From Rothia sp. HMSC078H08 (GTDB lineage Bacteria; Actinomycetota; Actinomycetes; Actinomycetales; Micrococcaceae): DNA of 54,949 nucleotides. The notes beneath the pieces were generated by a model, which was given only the letters and a program-made list of their open reading frames with translations, was not told the origin of the DNA and did not search any database. Location: contig NZ_KV795257.1 of NCBI RefSeq assembly GCF_001808955.1, positions 496,003 to 550,951 on the forward strand. The letters are read 5' to 3'. Positions 6,797 to 17,002 of this stretch are shown in pieces. The position numbers and the translations under genes were made by a program. The first letter of the stretch is position 1. Each line of letters begins with the position of its first letter.

Positions 6797-7304
6797 GACC
6801 AGACCCCCAACTCGTCGCGTGAGAACTCACCGGAATCACGCCGCCACCCATAAACGAAGGTAGCAACGGCAGACGTGCCTGAACCGTCACCGTGGCGTAC
6901 GCCTTCGTACCTGAGACGCACTCCCCCGACGGACAGCTCAATGACACGCTCACATCGGAGGGCTCAACCCCGTAATCCGCGGCAGCATGCACCGCCAGAC
7001 GCTGAGCCAAATCAGGACCGACAGACGAATCCTGCGGCTGCTCCTGCACATACAGCACCACCTGGGCGCTCGCCGCATGAGCCGCCATCACCGAAGACTG
7101 CAAGCTAAAAATCGTCAGAATGCCGTAGAGCACCGGGATGAGCAGAGTAATACCCAAACCCAGGAACTCCACAATGGCGCTACCCTCTTCGGGGCTGTGC
7201 CGGTTAGAAAGAGGCCGGTCAGACCGGCTCTTCAGGCGTTCCTTCACCCGCTGCCGAAGCGAAAAGCCACTAATCACCGGAACGATGCTCCGCATAAATC
7301 GCAT
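6783..7304 (-). CDS. TadE-like minor pilin
   Basis: The 173-residue protein has the TadE layout: a basic leader (to about residue 38), the junction SPEEGSAIVEFLGLGITLLI with Glu at position 5 of the presumed mature protein, one helix, then an outer domain. The outer domain has a Cys pair (SLSCPSGECVSG), a probable disulfide. It overlaps both neighbours (35 nt with the gene before, 14 nt with the one after), as expected in a tightly coupled Tad operon. A nearer start, such as Met4, cannot be excluded. Confidence 0.75.
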   Translation of the reverse strand: MRFMRSIVPVISGFSLRQRVKERLKSRSDRPLSNRHSPEEGSAIVEFLGLGITLLIPVLYGILTIFSLQSSVMAAHAASAQVVLYVQEQPQDSSVGPDLAQRLAVHAAADYGVEPSDVSVSLSCPSGECVSGTKAYATVTVQARLPLLPSFMGGGVIPVSSHATSWGSGHADS

Positions 7305-7725
7305 GCCCCTTCACCTCAATAGAATCCGGAAAACCCCACGGGCCCAGCACCGGCAAAGGCGACTTTACCGTCACCTCCAAGGTGCGCACACCCGTAGAAT
7401 CACTACTCTGACGGTACGAAATGTTCTCAGCATAGGAAGAGGGAAGAGACCCCTCAATCATCTGACGGGTACGCTCCATGCCCTCCTGCGGAGTGCGGTC
7501 ACGCATCGTACCGTAACGTGCCCCAGCCGCCGCAGCATCCACCAACATGGTTCGTGCATACAGGGCGAAAGAAACCTGCAGAATCGCCATGGTCAGCAAC
7601 ACCAGCAGCGCACCGACCATGACGAATTCCGTGCTGGCGTCACCGCGCTCGCTCTCCTCCGCAGAATATTCCGCGGAGGATAGCTCAGCGGCAGTCAGCT
7701 CAGAAGCGATGCGGCGCTTACGCAT
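7270..7725 (-). CDS. TadE-like minor pilin
   Basis: This 151-residue protein carries ERGDASTEFVMVGALLVLL near residues 26-44, the TadE/Flp-type prepilin junction with conserved Glu5, a single helix, and the TadE-typical ALYARTMLVDAAAAGARYG immediately after it. The C-terminal domain is soluble. The start codon shares its A with the stop of the pilin gene (TAATG), so translation is coupled. It probably assembles with the other two pseudopilins at the pilus base or tip. Confidence 0.8.
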   Translation of the reverse strand: MRKRRIASELTAAELSSAEYSAEESERGDASTEFVMVGALLVLLTMAILQVSFALYARTMLVDAAAAGARYGTMRDRTPQEGMERTRQMIEGSLPSSYAENISYRQSSDSTGVRTLEVTVKSPLPVLGPWGFPDSIEVKGHAIYAEHRSGD

Positions 7726-7952
7726 TACTGGTGAACCAGAGCAATTGCGTCGTTGAACATCTTGGTCAGAGCAGGCTGAGCAATCGCCAAGATAGCGGCA
7801 ACCAGCACGGCGCTCATCATGGTGATCATGACCCAGCCGGGCACGTCGCCGCGCTCGGGGTCATCCTGCTTGTTCTTCAGGCGCAGAGCCAGCACGGATG
7901 CGATAGCCAGGGCAATCAGCACGGTGAGGGTGGTGCGGAAACGACGGAACAT
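7725..7952 (-). CDS. Flp-type pilin-like small protein
   Basis: The 75-residue protein has a basic N-terminus with one hydrophobic stretch (TVLIALAIASVLALRL), then ERGDVPGWVMITMMSAVLVA, a prepilin-like acidic-glycine junction with a second helix and a short C-terminus. Size and position between tadC and the TadE genes fit the actinobacterial Flp pilin or a closely related structural subunit. AAGGAG lies 6 nt before ATG 7952, the strongest binding site in the operon, as expected for an abundant subunit. The 108 bp before it is the only real gap in the operon. Whether it is the main pilin or a second pilin-like protein cannot be settled here. Confidence 0.7.
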   Translation of the reverse strand: MFRRFRTTLTVLIALAIASVLALRLKNKQDDPERGDVPGWVMITMMSAVLVAAILAIAQPALTKMFNDAIALVHQ

Positions 7953-8060
7953 GATTTTCTCCTTCTATCAAAGGGTGTAGTGTGTGGTTGGTGCGGCACA
8001 CCGGGCAATCAGCCCCGCCCACCGCGGTGCAGCCGGTACGGTGTGTACCCGCCGCAAAAT

Positions 8061-8993
8061 CTAAAAGTTCAAACGTATGAGCGACAGGCCCGGGAAGACC
8101 GCAAAAATTACGGTCAGCGGCAGGATGAAAAACACCACCGGGGCGAGCATCGCAATCTCCTTCTTACCGGCTGTTTCCATCAGCTCACGCTTAGCGTTAT
8201 CGCGCACATCCTGAGCCTGCGCACGCAACACATCAGCCAGAGGGGTACCGCGCTCAATCGCAACAGCAATACCCTCAACGAAGCGGCTCAACGCCGGAAC
8301 GCGAGTACGCTCCGCAAACTCCTGCAGTGCGCTCAGCAACGAAACACCGGTGCGGGTCTGCGCCAAAATCTCAGAAAACTCACGAGCCAACTCGCCGCGA
8401 GAAGTCAAACAGATACGCTCCAAAGCCGCCAGCGCCGACTCGCCCGCCGTTACCGACAGAGCCATCATCTCCGCCAGCGCCGGGAACTCAGCAACCAGTT
8501 GCTTCTCACGCTTAGTCACCGCCTCACCCAGCCACCAGTCACGCGCCAGAAAGCCGCTCAAACCACTCACCAGCACCAGCACAAGAGCCACCAGGATAGA
8601 GAAACGCTCCTGCACCACACCGATAACGGTCAGGGCACTCATGACGGTCACACCGGCAAGAGCCCACAGCAGCTGCTCAGCACGAAACGCGCTCACACTC
8701 TGCGAAGAGCCAGCACGACGCAGACGCTCCTGCACCGAACTATCACTCAACGACGAGCCGCTCAGCGACGAAGACAACGAACGCAGAAGCGGCGCGCAGA
8801 ACGCCGAAATCGCCTCCAACAGGCTCGGCTCGCGGCGCTCCTGCTCCTTCAAAAGCGACTCACGTAGAGTCTCACCGCGCAGCTGCGACGCCACACGATC
8901 AGAGAACGAAATACTGCGAGTATTCAGCACCGATGAGAGAATCAGACCCACGCCGGTCGCCAGCAGCAGACCAAAAATCAGAGGCAGATTCAT
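8061..8993 (-). CDS. tadC: Tad pilus inner-membrane platform protein TadC
   Basis: The 310-residue protein is a type II secretion F-domain (GspF) family member. It has an N-terminal helix (LIFGLLLATGVGLILS), paired helices near residues 112-155, the cytoplasmic F domain with EFPALAEMMALSVTAGESAL, and a C-terminal helix region (MLAPVVFFILPLTVIFAVFPG). ATG 8993 overlaps the tadB stop by 4 nt (ATGA). With TadB it forms the membrane platform that couples the TadA motor to pilin extrusion. Confidence 0.9.
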   Translation of the reverse strand: MNLPLIFGLLLATGVGLILSSVLNTRSISFSDRVASQLRGETLRESLLKEQERREPSLLEAISAFCAPLLRSLSSSLSGSSLSDSSVQERLRRAGSSQSVSAFRAEQLLWALAGVTVMSALTVIGVVQERFSILVALVLVLVSGLSGFLARDWWLGEAVTKREKQLVAEFPALAEMMALSVTAGESALAALERICLTSRGELAREFSEILAQTRTGVSLLSALQEFAERTRVPALSRFVEGIAVAIERGTPLADVLRAQAQDVRDNAKRELMETAGKKEIAMLAPVVFFILPLTVIFAVFPGLSLIRLNF

Positions 8994-9844
8994 CCGAAAA
9001 CCCTCCGTTCACGCGGCAACTCACCAATACGCAGCATCAGACGATACGCCGCCAAAGAAATAGCGGCACCGGCAATCATCAGCATCGCACCGGCAAACGA
9101 GTTATACACCATGCGCGCGGCAGGCTGAGTCGCCATCAGGCACAACACAAACCAGGGCGCCACGCAGGAAAGGCGAGCCGCATTCACAGTCCACGACTGA
9201 CGCGCCAGAAGCTCCGAACGGGTACGCGCATTCTCACGCAGAAAATCACTCAGCGTACCCAGCAGCTTACCCAGGTCCGAACCACCCACCTCGCGGGCAA
9301 TTTTCAACGCCTCAATAATGGTGTCCGCCACCGGGTCAGAGAGATACTCCTTCAAACGGTTCAGCGACGGCACGAACTCACCCGACGCACGGTAATCACG
9401 CGAGAAATGGGCAAAGGCATCACGCAGCTCTTCCGGGCCGCGGTACGAGAGCTGAATCAGCGCCTCCGGCAGGGACAGACCCGCGCGAATCGCAGAACGC
9501 AGGTGGTCCACAGCATCCGGCCACAGCTGCCAAATACGGGCATCCGCCGCGCGGGCACGATGATTCACGACCACGCGAGGCGCCACAAAACCACCAATCA
9601 GGCCCAGCAGACCCAACGGCAGAAGCTGAGTGACCATCAGCAACAACACCGAGGCAGTCACACCGCTGGCAACGCTCACCCACATGAACGTGCGAGGCGT
9701 CAACGAATGCATGCCCGCCTTACGAAGAGCAATCACCAGCGCCGGATCATTACTCGGCTTCGGCGGCTTGCCACTATCAGGAAAGCAGGAAAGGTAAATC
9801 AGGCAGACGCCCAACCCCAAAATCAGGCTCAGAAACAGAGGCAT
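8990..9844 (-). CDS. tadB: Tad pilus inner-membrane platform protein TadB
   Basis: A 284-residue F-domain protein paired with TadC. The N-terminus MPLFLSLILGLGVCLIYL is a membrane helix; the F domain includes WPDAVDHLRSAIRAGLSLPE and GGSDLGKLLGTLSDFLREN. ATG 9844 overlaps the tadA stop by one base (TGATG), so the longer frame up to 9937 is rejected. It acts with TadC in the cytoplasmic membrane. Confidence 0.9.
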   Translation of the reverse strand: MPLFLSLILGLGVCLIYLSCFPDSGKPPKPSNDPALVIALRKAGMHSLTPRTFMWVSVASGVTASVLLLMVTQLLPLGLLGLIGGFVAPRVVVNHRARAADARIWQLWPDAVDHLRSAIRAGLSLPEALIQLSYRGPEELRDAFAHFSRDYRASGEFVPSLNRLKEYLSDPVADTIIEALKIAREVGGSDLGKLLGTLSDFLRENARTRSELLARQSWTVNAARLSCVAPWFVLCLMATQPAARMVYNSFAGAMLMIAGAAISLAAYRLMLRIGELPRERRVFG

Positions 9845-11106
9845 CACTGACCCGCCTTCGCCGCAGCCAGCACCTGCTCGGGGCGGTGACCGGCACGAAC
9901 CCAACGGTCCGGGTTCGGCAACTCCAACGCCACGCACACCATCCGGCCGTCACGGCGCACAAACAGCGGGGACATTTCAATTACGCCGTCCTCAACGCGG
10001 CCACCCAGCATGCTAATCTCTTCGACCTGACGCTGACCGCGCGAATCACGACCGCAATGCACCACAATGTCAAAGCAGGACGCCACGGTCGGCACCACGA
10101 ACGCCGAGGAAATATTCTCGCCCGCCAACAGCGGCAGGGTACAAATCTTAGTCACCGCATCACGCGCCGAATTCGCGTGAATCGTGCACATGCCCGGCAG
10201 GCCCGCGTTGAGCGCAATGAGCATATCCAGGGATTCCGCCTCACGAACCTCACCAATGAGGATGCGGTCCGGGCGCATACGCAGAGCCTCCTTGACCAGG
10301 CGGCGCAGCTCAATCGCACCGGTACCCTCAAGGTTCGGCTGGCGGCACTGCAAACCCACCACATCGCGCAGCGGAACCGCGAGCTCAAAAATTTCTTCGC
10401 AAGTAATCACGCGCTCACGCGGAGGAATGGACGCGGACAGGCAGTTCAGCATCGTGGTCTTACCCGCCTGGGTCGCACCCGAGACGAGGATGTTCATGCC
10501 GCTCTCCACCGCCGCGTGCAGCAGGGACGCAGCGCCGGCGCTCAGCGAGTTCATGCGCACCAGGTCGGGCAAGCGGCGGGCACGCACCACGAACTTACGG
10601 ATGTTAATGCTCGTGTGCTTGCGGGTAATATCCGGAATCACCGCGTGCAAGCGGGAGCCGTCCGGCAGGGATGCATCAACGAACGGGGAGGAAAGGTCCA
10701 CTCGACGACCGGAAGGCTTGAGCATACGCTCCAGCAGACTATTGATTGCCTCAGTGCTCAGGTGCAGACCGGTCAATTCGCTTTCGCCATTGCGGGCGAT
10801 AAAGATTTCGTCGGGAGAGTTGATCCAGATTTCTTCAACGCTCTCATCATCGAGGAACGGCTGAATCACGCCGAAGCCGCAGATTTCATCGTGCAGGCGC
10901 TGAATCACGGATTCACGGTCACCCAAATCCGGCAGGGAAATGCGGGTGCGTCGCTGCTCATAATCGTTCAGGTGCTCGTCAATGAGCCCGCGCACCGCGT
11001 GCTGGTCCTCGTGCGGGTCCAGGCTGCGGTGACGCATTGCCTCACGGATATTCTCCTCGAGCAGAGTTAGATGCTCCGCCCGGGTATCCAGTACGGTGTT
11101 CTCCAT
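9844..11106 (-). CDS. tadA: Tad/CpaF secretion ATPase
   Basis: The hexameric motor of Tad pilus assembly. The 420-residue product from ATG 11106 has the family's N-terminal helical domain (IREAMRHRSLDPHEDQHAVRG), then the ATPase core: Walker A GATQAGKTTML, the Asp/His box region EEIFELAVPLRDVVGLQCRQ and Walker B RPDRILIGEVREAES. DEIFIARNGE is the CpaF-type pre-core strand. It is the first gene of a seven-gene operon; a long AT-rich leader precedes it. No TadV prepilin peptidase or secretin is encoded nearby, so these are elsewhere or, for the secretin, not needed in a Gram-positive envelope. Confidence 0.93.
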   Translation of the reverse strand: MENTVLDTRAEHLTLLEENIREAMRHRSLDPHEDQHAVRGLIDEHLNDYEQRRTRISLPDLGDRESVIQRLHDEICGFGVIQPFLDDESVEEIWINSPDEIFIARNGESELTGLHLSTEAINSLLERMLKPSGRRVDLSSPFVDASLPDGSRLHAVIPDITRKHTSINIRKFVVRARRLPDLVRMNSLSAGAASLLHAAVESGMNILVSGATQAGKTTMLNCLSASIPPRERVITCEEIFELAVPLRDVVGLQCRQPNLEGTGAIELRRLVKEALRMRPDRILIGEVREAESLDMLIALNAGLPGMCTIHANSARDAVTKICTLPLLAGENISSAFVVPTVASCFDIVVHCGRDSRGQRQVEEISMLGGRVEDGVIEMSPLFVRRDGRMVCVALELPNPDRWVRAGHRPEQVLAAAKAGQ

Positions 11107-11486
11107 TGAAATGATCCGATGCTGTGTGGTGTGGTTGTGTGGAATACGGTGAAGCATTGATACATCAATGCCACCATCACCCTACCCTCAGCGCATCAAA
11201 TTTATCAAAATGTAATAAAACGCCCCTTAATATTTACGAGTATAGTATTTGAGTATTTTTGATGCATGGAATTGCACATATTGTTACCCAACGTGCACCA
11301 ACATTCAAAACGCCTAGTCAGCTGTGACTTGCAGAACAGCTGCACGCGCACCCCTCGAACCCCTTACCGCCCACCGCAGCCATGTTGCACTTGGTGCACA
11401 CGTAACATTTCGTCTTAAAACACTCGCAGCCGCCATCTTGCAGCATCGCACCCCATCCCGAAGCAACAACTTTCGGGCACAGTAAA
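11107..11486 (-). promoter_or_regulatory. Upstream region of the Tad operon
   Basis: This 380-bp gap has no supported gene. On the minus strand TATACT (plus-strand 11239-11244) is a good -10 candidate, about 130 bp before tadA. It lies in an AT-rich patch where GAGTAT occurs twice on the plus strand, 13 bp apart. At 11382-11408 ATGTT and AACAT flank TTGCACTTGGTGCA, a symmetric element that could be an operator. Another TTGCAC and a GTGCACCAA lie near 11270-11300. Confidence 0.45.
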
Positions 11487-11521
11487 GGGGCGTGCACTCC
11501 CCCATCGGGAATACACGCCCC
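11487..11521 (-). terminator. Probable terminator of the galactan operon
   Basis: GGGGCGTG and CACGCCCC pair across 19 nt, followed on the minus strand by TTTACTG. It lies 22 bp past the last gene of the operon. Confidence 0.6.
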
Positions 11522-11543
11522 ATCACAAGCAATCACCTAGCGG

Positions 11544-12317
11544 CTAGTCGCCACCACGAATCACCTTCACAGCTTCCTTAATCGGACCGTCAAAACGCAG
11601 GTTACCGTGCTCCAGCACCACGCCGCGGTCACAAATCTTAGAAACCAAATCCAGGTCATGGCTCACCACGGCAAGAGTCTTACCGGCAGAGCACAGCTCC
11701 TGAATCTTCGCAATACACTTCTTCTGGAACGGCTCATCGCCCACCGCAAGAATCTCATCCACCAGGAAGATATCCGGGTTCGTATGAACCGCAACCGAGA
11801 ACGCCAGACGCAGGTACATACCCGAAGAGTAGAACTTCACCTCGGTATCGATAAAGTCGTGAATCTCAGCGAAATCCACAATCGAATCGAAGGAAGCCTC
11901 AATCTCCTCCTTGGACATACCCAAGATCGCGCCGTTGAGGTACACGTTATCGCGGCCAGTCAGATCCGGGTGGAAACCAGCGCCCACCTCAATCAGACCC
12001 GCAATATTGCCGCGAGTGAGAACCTCACCCTCATCGGCGCGCATCACGCCAGAAATCATCTTCAGCAGCGTGGACTTACCCGAGCCGTTCAGACCCAGAA
12101 GAGCCACACGCTCACCCTGACGAATGTCCAGGCTCACGCCGTTGAGCGCATTGAACTTCTCCGAAAGATCACCCTTGCGGCCCTTAATCAGCCACACAAA
12201 AGCTTCCTTCATCGAACGGGTGTGGCGCAGAACGAAGCGCTTCACCAAATTCTCCACGTGAATCACCACGGGAGCGTCCGGGCTCACCGGCGGGAACTCA
12301 AGCTTCTTAATATCCAC
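11544..12317 (-). CDS. wzt: ABC transporter ATPase for polysaccharide export
   Basis: A 257-residue Wzt/RfbE-type ATP-binding subunit. Motifs: Walker A GLNGSGKST, a Q-loop region ending GLIEVGAGFHPDLTGRDN (typical of O-antigen, teichoic acid and galactan exporters), signature YSSGMYLRLAF, Walker B DIFLVDEILAVGDE and H-loop VVSHD. It lacks the C-terminal carbohydrate-binding extension found in some Wzt proteins. I chose GTG 12317 because AGGAG lies 10 nt upstream inside the end of wzm and the genes then sit 4 bp apart; the frame upstream to 12374 overlaps wzm. With Wzm it should export the lipid-linked galactan, as Rv3781/Rv3783 do in mycobacteria. Confidence 0.9.
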   Translation of the reverse strand: MDIKKLEFPPVSPDAPVVIHVENLVKRFVLRHTRSMKEAFVWLIKGRKGDLSEKFNALNGVSLDIRQGERVALLGLNGSGKSTLLKMISGVMRADEGEVLTRGNIAGLIEVGAGFHPDLTGRDNVYLNGAILGMSKEEIEASFDSIVDFAEIHDFIDTEVKFYSSGMYLRLAFSVAVHTNPDIFLVDEILAVGDEPFQKKCIAKIQELCSAGKTLAVVSHDLDLVSKICDRGVVLEHGNLRFDGPIKEAVKVIRGGD

Positions 12318-12321
12318 AGAA

Positions 12322-13203
12322 TCAGAGCTCCTGGGCGAAGTTGCCCTCAAACTTACGGAAGAGCAAATCACCAATCAAAACGGTCAGCAGAGAAATACCA
12401 AGGGCAATCGGAGTCCAGAAGCTGAAAAGATGCGGAACCACCTGCGAAGCAGGAAGCGCCAAATCCTCAGGACGGAGCGTCGGATGCCAGAAGCCATAGT
12501 GGAACAGCTCCACCGCAACGGTCAGCGGATTAAGCATGAACACGTTGAACACCCACGGATAGAGAGTGTCACGCACCATGGTCCAGGAGTACAGCACCGG
12601 CGAGAACCAGGTAGCCACCATCAGCAGCATGTCCACAATGTTCTCCGAATCGCGGAAGAACACGTTCGCCACACCGAAAATCAAACCCAGACCATAGGAC
12701 AGCATCATCACAATCAGCATGCCCGCCAGAATCGACCCAAACGCCAGGAAGGTCGGGGACCAACCCACCAAGAAGCAGGCCAGCAGCATCACAGCAATCT
12801 GAGGCACAAAATGCACCAGAGCCACCCACACCGTCGACAGCGAGAACAGCTCACGCGGCAGGTAAATCTTACGAATCAGCGCGCTGTTAACCACCATGGC
12901 GCGAGCACCATTACCAAAACCCTCCGAGAAGAAGTTAATGGCAATCATGCCCGAGAACAGGTACACCGCATAGTTGTGCATACCGCGTTCCAAGCCAAGG
13001 AACATACCCATGGCAATGTAGAACACCAGGAACTGCACACCCGGCTTAATGTACGACCACAAAATGCCCAGCACCGAGCCGCGGTAGCGGACCTGGATTT
13101 CCTTATCGACCAGCAGTCGAAGCAGGTAGCGGTTCTTCACCGCATCCAGGATGCCGCGCCCACGGCCGGGCGCCTTCAGGGGAACAGACTTCAGATCGTT
13201 CAT
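12322..13203 (-). CDS. wzm: ABC-2 polysaccharide export permease
   Basis: The 293-residue protein is the membrane half of the exporter. It has the short amphipathic entry KNRYLLRLLVDKEIQVRYRG with GSVLGILWSYIKP, the classical ABC-2 family start, and six hydrophobic helices to about residue 285. MNDLKSVPLKAPGRGRG precedes as a cytoplasmic tail. It overlaps glfT2 by 4 nt (ATGA) and is followed after 4 bp by wzt, so the three genes are translationally coupled. Confidence 0.9.
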   Translation of the reverse strand: MNDLKSVPLKAPGRGRGILDAVKNRYLLRLLVDKEIQVRYRGSVLGILWSYIKPGVQFLVFYIAMGMFLGLERGMHNYAVYLFSGMIAINFFSEGFGNGARAMVVNSALIRKIYLPRELFSLSTVWVALVHFVPQIAVMLLACFLVGWSPTFLAFGSILAGMLIVMMLSYGLGLIFGVANVFFRDSENIVDMLLMVATWFSPVLYSWTMVRDTLYPWVFNVFMLNPLTVAVELFHYGFWHPTLRPEDLALPASQVVPHLFSFWTPIALGISLLTVLIGDLLFRKFEGNFAQEL

Positions 13204-15206
13204 CGGGTCAGCTCAGAATCCGTATGCTCAGCGAAGGTCTTAGCCCACGCATCGTAGGAGGCAACCTCAGCAGCCTTCGAACGGTACTGCTCACGCAGCT
13301 TATCCCAACCGGTCACCAGCTGAACGTGCAGCTTAGCGGCCTGAGCCAGCTTCGACTTGAGCTGCTCGGGATCGCGGCGGTACCAGAACAGACCGGTACC
13401 CTCAGCGTTAGTCGCCAGAGCCGAATCGAACTTCGACAGGGTCCACCAGTTGGTCTCACCGTAGTTCAGCTGAATCTGCGGGTGAGCCTTCGCCTCTTCA
13501 CTCACCGGCTTGAGCAGCTGACGAGCAACAGTCTTCGCGGTCCAGGAAGCAAGCTTCTTGTAACCGGGGGACGCAAAGGCGCGGCGGCCACGGAACGGAG
13601 GCTTCTTCGTCTGGATAGCCGGGAAATCATCCACATTCGGCTTCACCTGAGACTCCGGGTACTCCTTAGCCATCGCACGAATCACCGGCAGACGCTGCGA
13701 GAGCGAGGGGTGCAGGTGATCGGGGCCGGAGAGCAGATCCTCCAGCGCCATCAGGCGGCCAGCCTCAGTGTAGTACTGCATGGACAGGGTGTGCTTGACG
13801 TCCAAGAACAGGGACTCCAGCAGCACGCGGCCACCCTTATCGAAGGGCGAGTGCAGCAGCGCCGTAATGAGGCGGTTGCGCTCGTGGTAGTACGCCTGCC
13901 AGCCGACGGAGTCATCCTTATCAGTCCAAGACACGTGCCACACGCCCGCACCGGGGAAGGACACAGTAGCGAAGCCCGCAGCCTTAGCGCGCAGACCGTA
14001 TTCAGCGTCATCCCACTTCAAGAACAGGGGCAGAGACAGACCGATTTCCTTAATGACGGTGGTCGGGATGAGGCACATCCACCAGCCGTTGTAGTCCACA
14101 TCCACGCGGCGGTGCAGCCACGGGGTGTTACGCAGGTTGTGGTGGCCCAGGTTGTGGCCCATCGCCATGTCTTCGTGCGGCTTAGCGTAGAAGTTACGCC
14201 ACGGGTCAACAACCTCACCGAATGCGTGCAGGACCGAACGGTCAAACATGTCGAACATGTGCGCACCCACGATGGTGGGTTCCTTGCAGTAGTTCGCAAA
14301 GGTCACCATACGCAGGATCGACTCGGGCTCAACGATGACGTCGTCATCGAGCAGCAACACGTAATCGGAGCCGTTGTTGACAGCCTCGAACATGCCGCGC
14401 GAGAAGCCACCGGAACCACCCAGGTTGCCCTGGTTGATGATGCGGAACTTACCGGAGAGGGGCTTGACGACCTCTTCGAAGTCCTCGTGGTCCTGCACCT
14501 TCTGGGTGCCCTGATCCACAATCAGGAACTCGTGCACAGCATCGAAAATCTCGGGGCTCTCACCCAGAGCACGAATGTTGTTGATGCAGTACTCCACCTT
14601 GTTCATGGTGGTAATCTGCACGGTCGCCTGACCAGCCTTCACGTCTGCGCGGGGCTCAATGTCGCCCAGCCAGTTCGCTTCAATCAGCTCAAGGTCGCCG
14701 GTGCCAGCCAGGTCGAACCAGTACCAGCCGCCGTCACCGAACGGTGCCAGGGGCAGGGTGAAGGTGTTGGTCTCTTCGCCGGAGAGCAGCTTCGCATCCA
14801 CGCGCTGAATCACGCCACGGCCGTTGGACTTGTACACAATGACCATGCCCTCGCCGCGAGTCTGAACGCTCAGAACGACCTTCTGCAGGTCAGTCCAGCG
14901 GCGCCAGTACGAGGCGGGGAACGCATTGAAGTACGTGCCGAAAGACAGGCTCTGGCCCGCATTCACGGTGATGGAGCGACGGCTGTTCAGGCTGTTCGCG
15001 GCATCACGGTTCGCGCTGGCGCTCGACACAGACTGACCGGAGGTGTTCATCGCCTCCGCAATGGAGGTGGAAGCGTCACCGTCAATACGGGTGGGCAGCT
15101 GAACGCCGGTTGCGACACTCGCGTCCACGTACAGGGGCACGACGTCAGTCTCAACCGCGCTCGGGAAAATAACCCGCTGCAGGTTCTTCAAAGTCTTATC
15201 AGCCAT
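13200..15206 (-). CDS. glfT2: Galactofuranosyltransferase GlfT2-like
   Basis: GlfT2 is a processive polymerase that adds galactofuranose from UDP-Galf to a lipid-linked acceptor. The 668-residue protein is close to the mycobacterial size (637). An N-terminal beta-sandwich (about 1-190) precedes the GT-A domain (about 200-470) with NQGNLGGSGGFSRGM, the metal-binding YVLLLDDDVIVEPE near residue 287, WDDAEYGLRAK near 392 (catalytic Asp pair) and GVWHVSW (metal His). The C-terminal region is helical. It lies 2 bp after glf, the enzyme that makes its donor. Whether it makes a pure galactan or a mixed glycan cannot be read from sequence. The initiating GlfT1 is not in the window. Confidence 0.9.
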   Translation of the reverse strand: MADKTLKNLQRVIFPSAVETDVVPLYVDASVATGVQLPTRIDGDASTSIAEAMNTSGQSVSSASANRDAANSLNSRRSITVNAGQSLSFGTYFNAFPASYWRRWTDLQKVVLSVQTRGEGMVIVYKSNGRGVIQRVDAKLLSGEETNTFTLPLAPFGDGGWYWFDLAGTGDLELIEANWLGDIEPRADVKAGQATVQITTMNKVEYCINNIRALGESPEIFDAVHEFLIVDQGTQKVQDHEDFEEVVKPLSGKFRIINQGNLGGSGGFSRGMFEAVNNGSDYVLLLDDDVIVEPESILRMVTFANYCKEPTIVGAHMFDMFDRSVLHAFGEVVDPWRNFYAKPHEDMAMGHNLGHHNLRNTPWLHRRVDVDYNGWWMCLIPTTVIKEIGLSLPLFLKWDDAEYGLRAKAAGFATVSFPGAGVWHVSWTDKDDSVGWQAYYHERNRLITALLHSPFDKGGRVLLESLFLDVKHTLSMQYYTEAGRLMALEDLLSGPDHLHPSLSQRLPVIRAMAKEYPESQVKPNVDDFPAIQTKKPPFRGRRAFASPGYKKLASWTAKTVARQLLKPVSEEAKAHPQIQLNYGETNWWTLSKFDSALATNAEGTGLFWYRRDPEQLKSKLAQAAKLHVQLVTGWDKLREQYRSKAAEVASYDAWAKTFAEHTDSELTR

Positions 15207-15208
15207 GG

Positions 15209-16447
<1,239 letters not shown>

Positions 16448-16537
16448 TCACCTACCAGATTGGACACATCCGAGGGTTCTCAGTCGCGCCGCAATCCGCA
16501 CGGGTGGGTACAAAAAGCCCCTCCCGTGATGGATATA

Positions 16538-16565
16538 GTCATAATCTAAGATACCTGTTTATCAA
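16538..16565 (-). promoter_or_regulatory. Candidate promoter of the galactan operon
   Basis: On the minus strand TTGATA (16560-16565) and TATGAC (16538-16543) are 16 bp apart. This would give a leader of about 135 nt before glf. Confidence 0.5.
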
Positions 16566-17002
16566 GCACTACGCATACTTATGACGTGCTTTTAGGGGCT
16601 TTTGGACTATTGTTCGCACACTCTTTCTCTGTGTGAATATTCTTCGCGAACCCCGAGGTCAAGCGGGTCTGAGACAGTTCTTTCTTCTGTGTATTTTTAC
16701 GGCCCGCTCACGGTGAAGGAATTTTATTTACGGGTAAATATTCACCCCGCTCTATTTACTGCGATAATTAGCCGTCGCATAGAGCCGCAGATACAAGGGA
16801 CAGGTCGAAGCGGGCATTTTAAGTGCTCTCACGCGCTACAAGAAAGCACCCCTGCCGGCATATTTGGGGATGCGCGCCGGTGCACGCGAGAGGTGATTGG
16901 GGCGGTTTATCCACAGCTTTTTGAAAAATGGGGCGAAAAATTCAAAAAATACGAACGTCTTAGTTTATATACAGGTAATTCATTGAGCTTTAATGCTTTT
17001 TA
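16566..17002. other. Intergenic region between divergent glf and ftsK-like genes
   Basis: An open frame of 133 codons (16602-17003, plus) has neither a binding site nor protein-like composition, so I do not call it. The last 100 bp are AT-rich and should hold the promoter of the downstream plus-strand gene. No repeat or RNA is evident. Confidence 0.4.

Noticed and set aside
11318..11536. Cysteine-rich 72-codon frame (CECFKTKCYVCTKC) after the wzt gene
   Set aside because: It starts with GTG without a binding site, runs through the galactan operon terminator hairpin, and overlaps another open frame of the same length; probably chance.
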